The position numbers and the translations under genes are program-made. The notes under the pieces are model-generated. The model was not told where the DNA came from, searched no databases, and was given only the letters and a program-made list of their open reading frames with translations. Shown in pieces: positions 30,601 through 36,085 of a stretch of DNA of 36,085 nt. This DNA comes from a virus. The number at the start of each line of letters is the position of its first letter. Within the stretch, counting starts at the first letter, position 1. The DNA lies in the IMG/VR virus record IMGVR_UViG_3300028394_000180, positions 1 through 36,085 of that record; one strand, written 5' to 3'.

Positions 30601-33200
30601 CCAGCACCCAAACCATCTCTTGCGGCTTTGTAAGCTTCGTTGAAGTTGGTTGCGCTATCAATTTTGTTTTGCGTAAGAGCGGAATTGACTTGTGCGTTTG
30701 ATGTCCCCATGGTGTACGTATTGCCACCGTAGGTAAACGTCGTGCCTGTTGGGTTGCGAGACTTAGCCAAAGCCGCCGCTTCTTCTAGCGAGTCAGCTTC
30801 AGTGTTTCCAATGACTGTGTTATTTGCCTTGGCTTGAGCCGCTACTGCCGCATCTACGCCTGCAAACTCACCACCAGCTAGGTTAGCGGCGGTGTTTGTT
30901 TTGAGTGCATCAGCCTCAAGTTCTTTAATCGTGTTTACGGCGTTGTTGTTGTCAATCGTGTAAGTCTTGCCACCAAACGTGAACTTACCGTAACCAGCCG
31001 CATCAGCCGCTTTCATTGCCGCATTGACATCTGTTGATCCAGTTGCATCAAATGTCAAAGCCTTATCAAGCTCGGCATTAACGGCGTTGTTGATGGTTGA
31101 ATCAGCTTTAATAGCTGTGGCAATTGTTCCTGTTAGAGCGGCTTTTGTAGCGGCAGTTCCAGCCGTAAACGCGGCATCAACTAAGTTGCCCAAAGATAAG
31201 TCGCCACCGTTTTTGATGGTGGTTGCAACAACTGTTTTTGTAAAGTCTTGAGCGCCTTGGGATAGGCTTGAAAAGTCTGGAATTAGGCTGGTAATTTGAT
31301 TGACACCAGCATCTACTGCACCACCAACTAATGATTGGAGAATGTCAGCTTTACCGCCGCTAGATACAAACTGCCCAGCACCTTTAGCAAGGACATTTGT
31401 TGCATCTGCACCAATAGAGCTAACAAGATCAGTAGATCCAGAGATACCACCAGCAACTTGTCCGCCAACGTATGTAAGCAAAGCGCCCTTGGCAATGTCT
31501 TCTACGCTCTTACCCATAGCGGCTTGGAGAGCGGCTACGCCTGCGGGGCCTCCAAAGTAGCCAGCGGCAAGAGTTGCCACTTTTCCAAGGATTGGGTCAT
31601 CGCCAATCATGGTGACTATGTCGTTGGATGACGCCCCAGTTGTGTAGAAGATTGGTTTACCGCTGGCATCAAAGCTTGTTCTGAAAGCTGTATTGCCTTC
31701 GCCCGTAAACGTGCCAGACCAAGCACTACCGCCTGATCGATCATAGTCACTGATCAGCTCTTTACCAGTTACCTTGTTTCCAATAACTTTTTCAGTGCCA
31801 ACTTTGGCGGTGTAAACAGTTTCAGAATTGCCTGAATCGCCACCACTATAAACAGTTTCTGCTTTGACTAAGTTAGGGTCAATCTTGTTGCCTTTTGCAT
31901 CTGTGTAGCCAACAATCTTGCTGTCACCAATCGGGTTTCCTTCGTTGTCATAGCCAACGATAGTTTGTTCATATTGAGGAATAACCTGAGCGTCAACTTT
32001 CTTGTCAATCAGTGCAACTTGATTGATGTCCGTTACGCCAGATGCAACCAAGTTCTTAGCCATGGCATCAGCGTTAGCCTCCGCAGATCCAAAGCCTTCA
32101 CCAGTCCACTTGGATGTGGTGCCTTGAGCCAAGATTTGATCTTTGACTTTGTTTACATCTGCGGCGCTTACGTTGTATGTTTGACCTTGCAGTTGAACAG
32201 CTACAGTTGCAGGTGTTGTGGCTTGCGCGGCTGTAGCGGCTACGTTAGTGCCAGCAACCTCGTCAATTGCTTGCGCAAGATCAGCAGGGTTGGAAGTGTT
32301 AGTTGCGTTTACTTTGTTTGTAACGGCAATCTTTTGATTTGGGTTGAGACGTTCGTACGCCTCCATGACTGATTTGTTGTAGATCTCTTCACCAGCCGCA
32401 TTGACGTGCAGAGCATCTCTAAGAAGAGACTTGTCTTGCAAGATCTGACCCATGGTGTCAACAGTTACTACATTGCTATTGTTTGCGGCAATGTCGCTGT
32501 AGAAGGAGGCAGGGCCAGTCTGAAAATTGTTGTTGACCACATCTGTAAGAGACCCAGCTCTGGGTGATGAGGTTAAGACAACATTGACACCCTGCGCTCC
32601 AAGTGTGGAAACAATTTGATTGATGTTGCTGGTGATGGTTGCGTCATCAACGCCTTGAAGCATGTCAACGCCACCAGTTTGTAGGAACACCGTAGAGCCG
32701 GGGGCAAACGACCCGCCAGCCGCAGTAAAGTCATTAAGCTGTTGAAGCGTATCGGCGCTAGTTGCACCACCCACAGCAGTGTTGATTGTTTGTAGACCAG
32801 TCAGCGCGGTCAGATCATTAACAAGAGAATTGTTTGTGCTGTTCCAACTGGCACCAGCCAAAATGTTTCCTGATAAAACATTACCTGTGTTGTTGGTGGC
32901 AGGTAGTCCACCAGTAACTGCCGTGTTGTCTACAACATTTGTGGCTTGAGTTAAAGCACCAGTGCTTGGAGGGGCGGTGACGGTAACAGCCGCGCCAGCA
33001 TCGTTTGCTAAGTTAAGCCCACTCGTCGCGGGTTGTGACCAATTGTATTGATTGAGCGCATTGTTCTGCTCATCACGCAACGCCGCCGCGGCTTCCCAAC
33101 TTCCAGTCAGTTGGTAAAGCTCTTCATCACTCATTACTGTTGGAGCAGAGTCCTCATACTCATCTTCTCCAAATTGTTGCCGAAAGTAATCAATTGCCAT
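27630..33200 (-). CDS. Giant repeat-rich virion protein with SGNH-like domain, 1856 aa
   Basis: Domains in order. Residues about 108-285 look like an SGNH/GDSL hydrolase: NILAGASWN (Ser118), AVGGATSAD, LQTGGVDML, and LLRDALHVNAAG (Asp262, His265). The usual Asn of block III is Val178. About 740-880: at least three copies of a 'TFTYGGNTYTM / TFTWNGKQYST' beta-hairpin repeat. About 1070-1240: helical EAFEEVPGVGMALKAGSKIA region seen in phage tail proteins. About 1260-1490: 18- and 22-residue repeats (NTAVTSAITTAVSNN). About 1490-1585: Asn-Thr/Ala/Val dipeptides. The end carries the widespread DGEFVFPADVVSALGNG motif. The role is probably a tail or injection fibre with esterase activity; it is not proven. 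Confidence 0.65.
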   Translation of the reverse strand: MAIDYFRQQFGEDEYEDSAPTVMSDEELYQLTGSWEAAAALRDEQNNALNQYNWSQPATSGLNLANDAGAAVTVTAPPSTGALTQATNVVDNTAVTGGLPATNNTGNVLSGNILAGASWNSTNNSLVNDLTALTGLQTINTAVGGATSADTLQQLNDFTAAGGSFAPGSTVFLQTGGVDMLQGVDDATITSNINQIVSTLGAQGVNVVLTSSPRAGSLTDVVNNNFQTGPASFYSDIAANNSNVVTVDTMGQILQDKSLLRDALHVNAAGEEIYNKSVMEAYERLNPNQKIAVTNKVNATNTSNPADLAQAIDEVAGTNVAATAAQATTPATVAVQLQGQTYNVSAADVNKVKDQILAQGTTSKWTGEGFGSAEANADAMAKNLVASGVTDINQVALIDKKVDAQVIPQYEQTIVGYDNEGNPIGDSKIVGYTDAKGNKIDPNLVKAETVYSGGDSGNSETVYTAKVGTEKVIGNKVTGKELISDYDRSGGSAWSGTFTGEGNTAFRTSFDASGKPIFYTTGASSNDIVTMIGDDPILGKVATLAAGYFGGPAGVAALQAAMGKSVEDIAKGALLTYVGGQVAGGISGSTDLVSSIGADATNVLAKGAGQFVSSGGKADILQSLVGGAVDAGVNQITSLIPDFSSLSQGAQDFTKTVVATTIKNGGDLSLGNLVDAAFTAGTAATKAALTGTIATAIKADSTINNAVNAELDKALTFDATGSTDVNAAMKAADAAGYGKFTFGGKTYTIDNNNAVNTIKELEADALKTNTAANLAGGEFAGVDAAVAAQAKANNTVIGNTEADSLEEAAALAKSRNPTGTTFTYGGNTYTMGTSNAQVNSALTQNKIDSATNFNEAYKAARDGLGAGKTFTWNGKQYSTDTKEENPALAVASNLVNLNSLANSTTAGAGRGSYAGYDSVQDAANKAKISTAKADELLKYITTQNTQTTGGYDALGNPIGGQTIDASADLNTTSGRVANGVANAMNTFFGVVANTPVAAVQAGGNLLGNVGGIIDLVAGKSTDAGNKLRDLASQVDKFSDSISDPNIKKQQAEIGQQIEKAEGLLAKTGAMLTAAYDNPLGAANWVFTEAFEEVPGVGMALKAGSKIARYGIAVANDMVESGGAAYNDTYKSAIAQGMSEAEARTAARNSSLIAMVATGATGGLVEGKVLSKMIGKHSAGELVEGSAQAAGAQFALGQDFDVNKILTQGVIEMGVGKGASSTANAVTATNITDTISTAVTSAATSGDTASVNTAITNSVKTSLASGTTVDVAVGTSITSAITNGADTTASITSAVSSAVTNGADVTQTVTSSIDSAINAGADTTTAINSTVSSAISSGASVSQTVSSSITAATTAGVSNSTAISNTVTSAVTSSIKSGADVATTVNSAVSSAITNAVTTSTNTTTAIDASVSSAISAAVTSGADTSTSINTAVTSAITTAVSNNVNSTTAISTAVNSSVTTAISNNVNVNTAITTSVTSAINAAVNANANSNTNTNTNTNTNANANTNTNTNTNTNANANTNVNTNTNANTNVNTNVNTNVNTAVNTAVNAAVNAAVNAGVDVNTAVNTAVNAAINANVNVNVADLTKLATSTATTALEKVDLVKSVNDLISGTVTATPVTPITTPPTKPTTKKKAALTAGLLGGAVMAGEMDRLPPQMLKAYMTQDKFVDPLAKLQALQEGMNTEKMPALPQVNTQEPAMPDQGNWKYGTAPDDLDSLFGEKEEEGSLGFKAGGFVAPLQMASGGAMPLPLLVKSGGALGALPRGDGRLDFRHGAHVAGDGDGQSDDIKAMLADGEFVFPADVVSALGNGSTKAGSDKLYEMMHSIRERARSKKPKDLPPPALKSPLDYLKKVRSK
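28447..28755 (-). repeat. Asn-X dipeptide low-complexity tract
   Basis: The coding strand here consists of alternating Asn with Thr, Ala or Val (NTNTNANANTNTN and similar), later NTAVNAAVNAAVN. At DNA level it is a degenerate 6-bp repeat, G/T-rich on the plus strand. TATTTG occurs four times perfectly in tandem, plus one copy with a mismatch, at 28661-28690. A change by one unit keeps the reading frame. Confidence 0.85.
28756..29425 (-). repeat. 18/22-residue helical repeats of the giant protein
   Basis: About ten consecutive units of the type (A/S)I-(S/N)-AVSSAIT. Upstream units are 18 residues (for example AINSTVSSAISSGASVSQ); later ones are 22 (for example SINTAVTSAITTAVSNNVNS plus two). 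Hydrophobic residues recur every 3-4 positions; 22 equals two hendecads and 18 equals hendecad plus heptad, which fits coiled-coil helices. DNA identity between units is low, so the repeats are old or selected at protein level. Confidence 0.75.
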
Positions 33201-33201
33201 A

Positions 33202-33462
33202 TCAATTCACCGATGGGTTAACAGAGTTGACAAGAGCTTCAGCCCACTCGTGCCAGTCATCGTAAATGTAAGGGCCCGGTATCCCCTCGTTCGTAAACAC
33301 ATCAATTGCTTTGAGTCCAGACGCCCACTCTTTCCAGTCCGTGTTTGCGTCTGGTATAGCTAAGTTTTGTACAGAGTAAAGCTCGCACATAAGCGAAGCC
33401 CACGACACGAAGGTGTGAAAACGAGGGTCGTAGACCTGTGAGACGCTGAGGATGGTTGCCAT
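33202..33462 (-). CDS. Small conserved tail-module protein, 86 aa
   Basis: The protein has a pattern I associate with a compact phage protein of unknown role: FVSWASLMCELYSVQNLAIP, then DANTDWKEWASGLKAIDVFT and DDWHEWAEALVNSVN. The two Trp-containing helices (DWKEWA, DWHEWAEAL) look like an internal duplication. The gene sits between the beta-propeller nozzle protein and the giant 1856-aa protein, sharing one base of start/stop with the former, so it may be an adaptor or a minor tail component. No enzyme motif. Confidence 0.7.
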   Translation of the reverse strand: MATILSVSQVYDPRFHTFVSWASLMCELYSVQNLAIPDANTDWKEWASGLKAIDVFTNEGIPGPYIYDDWHEWAEALVNSVNPSVN

Positions 33463-35702
33463 TACGGTCTCACATCACCTAAATCGGCGTCTAAGAGGAT
33501 CTTACCAACTTGATAGTCACCACCTGCTACGTTAGAGACAAACTTCAAGCGAAGCTCACGGCGCTGTTCACGCATGTCGACCTTACCCGTTGAAGGCGTG
33601 AATGTGTACGCGGCAGATGTTACATCATCAGACTGAGCAAACGATCTACCAGTCACGTAGACATCCATATCACCAGACTGAATAAAGTCAGGCTCAACAC
33701 GCTCTAAGCGCAACCACTTGTTATCGCCTACAGGGGACGGCTGGGACGGCCCCCCTGAGACCAGACCCAAGTCATTTGTCTCAAAGTAAGACTCAATTGC
33801 AAGAACTGACGTATTCTGAACCACGTCAGTACCAATCTCGTGTTGCCACAAAGACACAAAGTCAACCACCTGAGTGACGGTAATGATCAACCCAGAACCT
33901 ACGGGAAGGGATGCAGATAGGGTGTTGCCAACAACGTAGTTCTTACCCTTGGTGAAGATCGTCACAGAGGTAACGATACCGCCAGCCACCACAATGTTAG
34001 CTGTGGCACCTGATCCGCTTCCGCCTGTCAAAGCTTTGTTCGTGTAGGTTCCATTAGTGTAGGTCGTTCCACCAGCGGTTAACGTGATTGCGTTCACACC
34101 ACCCACTTCATTGGTTTCCCATGACGCCCAAGTTGGGTAGTGAAAGACTTGAGAAAAGTAACCAGCAGATCGACGAGCTCCAAGAGCCTCACCTGCGTCG
34201 TACCAAATGTTCTCACGTACGTTATAAACAACTGCATCAGTGCACTCTGTTTCAGTTCCACGAGGGTAAAACCACCAGACTTCACCAAAACGCGGAACCT
34301 TAGATACCCAAACCTTTTCGCGCTGTGCGTAGTTCAGGTTATCAAAGAAGTAGTTTTGGTTCATGGTGTTAGGAATTTCTTTAACCACACCGTTGTAGAG
34401 TAAGAACCTATCAACACCGCACCAATAATAGATACCGTCGTACTCAATCACAGACTGAGAAGAAAGGATAGACGACTGAGACGAGATCAAGTCATAGCGC
34501 CAGTATTGAGCAGGGGTTCCTGTACCGCCAATAAATGACACGCGGATAACGCTGTCAAGGCTCCAAAACAACCCAGAAGGCGCGTTAGAGCCACCCCTGA
34601 CGGGTAGCCCTTGGACAATCTTTCCAGTGGCTACAGAGACCTCATTGGCGTCCGCAGAGACCCAGTCGTTTGTATTGCCTGCTGAGCAGTTTCTAATTAA
34701 CCCGTTGTTGCCGTAGACGAAGACATAAGGGTGAAGGGAAACCACGCCACCAGAGACGGATACGTTGTTGTCAAAGGTAATAGTAGATGCACCAGACGTT
34801 GTTGCGGCGGCAGAAATTACCACGTTCTGGATTTGACTTAAGGTAAATACTAAACCAGTTGTTGTTCCAGCAGTCGTAGTGAGCGCAGGGCCGCCCGATG
34901 AAGCAGACAAGGTAAACGTCGTTGCGTAGTTAGTTGCAATAATAAAGTACGTCACACCAGAGGTAATACCTGTTGCTGTACCAGTGTTAGTACCAGAAAC
35001 GGCAACTGTCTGACCAACGTAGAGTCCTGTCGTAGACGTACAAGAACATTGACCAGCAACACCAGTCACGGCTAAAGCGTTCAAAACGGTAACGGAAAGG
35101 GCGGTTGAGACAACCGTAGTAGCAGAAGGAATTCCTGTGCCTGAGATGGATTGACCAGCACCGATCTGAAGGTTAGGCGTTGACAAGTACATGGTCGTGG
35201 TGCTGTTCAAGTACACAGAGGCGGTGAATATGCCAATAGCAGATAGACTGGTACCAGTGATGTTGCCACCTAGAACGGGAGTGTTCACGTTGTTGTCAAT
35301 GATGGTGAGGGACTGCCCCGGGTGCGCTAACAACAAGTTATTCCCAGACCCACTCACGTCATAGAACGTATCAAACTGCCACAAGTTATTGTCAGACGCC
35401 GTAAAGTTTGACAACGTCATATCCGTTACGCCAGCACCTACACCGTTGTTGTCAATGGGAATAACCTGCAAACCTTTAGAGTGCCCATTAAATACGTTGT
35501 TAAAGCTCTGCTGTGGATTAACGTAAATCCCTCGGGAGGGGCCTGAGATCCCAGCAGTGATCTGCCTATACCCACCTATCTTGCGCGGGCGACCACGCTG
35601 AAACCTTACCCACCGACCGTCTTGATAACTGTCCGCGTCAAAGGTTGTACCGTCGCGCTGGATGCCCGGCTTGGTGTCAAGAGCAAAGACCTTTTTGGTC
35701 AT
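33462..35702 (-). CDS. Tail nozzle / gp10-like stabilisation protein, 746 aa
   Basis: The N-terminal segment PGIQRDGTTFDADSYQDGRW continues with VRFQRGRPRKIGGY, the common opening of podovirus tail-hub proteins. The following core (YWRYDLISSQSSILSSQSVI, IYYWCGVDRFLLYNG, VWWFYPRG, DAVVYNVRENIWYD) has the repeated aromatic strand pattern of beta-propeller proteins such as P22 gp10 / T7 nozzle, which close the portal channel and carry fibres. Two Gly/Thr-rich segments look inserted: about 145-305 (ATGITSGVTYFIIATNYATT) and about 545-615 (GSGATANIVVAGGIVTSV), Ig-like or small beta domains common in phage virion proteins. Start and stop are coupled to neighbours. Confidence 0.7.
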   Translation of the reverse strand: MTKKVFALDTKPGIQRDGTTFDADSYQDGRWVRFQRGRPRKIGGYRQITAGISGPSRGIYVNPQQSFNNVFNGHSKGLQVIPIDNNGVGAGVTDMTLSNFTASDNNLWQFDTFYDVSGSGNNLLLAHPGQSLTIIDNNVNTPVLGGNITGTSLSAIGIFTASVYLNSTTTMYLSTPNLQIGAGQSISGTGIPSATTVVSTALSVTVLNALAVTGVAGQCSCTSTTGLYVGQTVAVSGTNTGTATGITSGVTYFIIATNYATTFTLSASSGGPALTTTAGTTTGLVFTLSQIQNVVISAAATTSGASTITFDNNVSVSGGVVSLHPYVFVYGNNGLIRNCSAGNTNDWVSADANEVSVATGKIVQGLPVRGGSNAPSGLFWSLDSVIRVSFIGGTGTPAQYWRYDLISSQSSILSSQSVIEYDGIYYWCGVDRFLLYNGVVKEIPNTMNQNYFFDNLNYAQREKVWVSKVPRFGEVWWFYPRGTETECTDAVVYNVRENIWYDAGEALGARRSAGYFSQVFHYPTWASWETNEVGGVNAITLTAGGTTYTNGTYTNKALTGGSGSGATANIVVAGGIVTSVTIFTKGKNYVVGNTLSASLPVGSGLIITVTQVVDFVSLWQHEIGTDVVQNTSVLAIESYFETNDLGLVSGGPSQPSPVGDNKWLRLERVEPDFIQSGDMDVYVTGRSFAQSDDVTSAAYTFTPSTGKVDMREQRRELRLKFVSNVAGGDYQVGKILLDADLGDVRP

Positions 35703-36085
35703 TAGAACGTGCCCCCAGCAATACCACCAGTAACGCCACTTCCAAATGTTCCAGTGGTACTACCAACAACCGCACCTGAAAATGTTCCAGTTGTCCCAGC
35801 AACGCCACCAACAATTGTCAATCCCGTCGCTGAAAGCGTAGACCTTAAAACACCCAAAATAGCCGTATTAAACTGCCCTGCTCCAGCACGATATAAACCT
35901 GTAGTTGCCTCAGAGGCGTAACTCAGCGCAGGAACCCCAACTGAACCGTCACTTAAGGAGACAGTAGTAATAGTTCCAGCTTGAGATGTGTTGGCATTAA
36001 AAAAGTTGGTTCCGTCGCAAGCCAAAGTTACCTGCTGACCAGAGGGAATGGTTACAGACGTGCCCGCTCCAGTTCCTACAGTGAG
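35702..36085 (-). CDS. Tail-fibre/structural protein, 3' part only (127 codons seen)
   Basis: The frame is open to the window edge: before the internal TTG at 36025 it reads TVGTGAGTSVTIPSGQQVTL, so the gene begins outside. The visible part has CDGTNFFNAN, then PALSYASEATTGLYRAGAGQ and STLSATGLTIVGG, followed by Gly/Thr/Ala-rich repeats to the end. 'vvp-G-----CDGTN----n--------tl-dGs---P-l-f--d--tGlyr-g' is typical of phage fibre or baseplate-like proteins with repeated beta segments. Receptor binding is plausible but the C-terminus here has no clear catalytic motif. The stop shares one base with the nozzle-gene start. Confidence 0.75.
   Translation of the reverse strand, partial: LTVGTGAGTSVTIPSGQQVTLACDGTNFFNANTSQAGTITTVSLSDGSVGVPALSYASEATTGLYRAGAGQFNTAILGVLRSTLSATGLTIVGGVAGTTGTFSGAVVGSTTGTFGSGVTGGIAGGTF

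Noticed and set aside
1-36085. CRISPR array, tRNA genes, integrase, insertion sequences
   Set aside because: No regularly spaced direct repeats of CRISPR type were seen, no gap is long enough for a tRNA with cloverleaf features, and no transposase or recombinase motif occurs in any frame read.

Overview
This window is part of the genome of a tailed double-stranded DNA bacteriophage, cut out of what is probably a circular or circularly permuted map. Both edges interrupt genes. The first seven bases are the start of a minus-strand gene, and the last 384 bases are the 3' part of a minus-strand tail-fibre-like gene. The gene set suggests a podovirus-like particle: terminase pair, a portal of about 850 residues with a helical C-terminus, a gp10/nozzle-like beta-propeller protein, large alanine/glutamine-rich internal proteins and a virion-associated transglycosylase. 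Shine-Dalgarno sites of the AAGGAG type, the DUF1376 replication protein, the YdaS/Cro-like regulator and RusA point to a Gram-negative host, most likely a (freshwater) Pseudomonadota. The host is an inference. No tRNA, integrase, DNA polymerase or RNA polymerase is visible.

Layout. (1) 1-13.9 kb, minus strand, read right to left: small and large terminase subunits, two giant 'polyvalent-type' proteins (1209 and 934 aa), portal, two small proteins, a GroES-like co-chaperonin, a scaffold-like protein and two further head proteins. This is the head and packaging module. (2) 13.97-19.4 kb, minus strand: a tightly coupled run of small genes. In transcription order it holds a YdaS/Cro-like repressor, a DUF1376 replication initiator (with an origin-like repeat cluster inside its gene), a RusA-type resolvase, a Ref/HNH-type nuclease, a papain-like fold protein and many short proteins. 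(3) 19.4-23.1 kb, plus strand: the divergent early operon of tiny proteins (two with a membrane helix), an SSB with the classical acidic tail, and a PD-(D/E)XK nuclease. (4) 23.1-36.1 kb, minus strand: the tail and injection module. It holds a tail-fibre fragment, a beta-propeller nozzle protein, a small protein, an 1856-aa giant with an SGNH-like domain and long repeats, two Ala/Gln-rich internal proteins and a transglycosylase protein. It ends at a strong intrinsic terminator that meets the plus-strand operon.

Regulation. The 19.36-19.50 kb intergenic region is the control switch. It carries divergent promoters and a palindrome over the repressor's own promoter. Three promoters (19.46 kb plus, 16.55 kb minus, 15.74 kb minus) share one architecture: an extended -10 box, exactly 7 nt, a 4-bp stem with a 5-nt loop, then GTTA. 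The stem sequence differs in every copy while pairing is preserved. This covarying 5'-terminal hairpin is the least explained and most interesting signal in the window. The origin-like cluster in the initiator gene, the paired giant polyvalent proteins with a shared C-terminal tag, and the repeat-rich 1856-aa protein follow.
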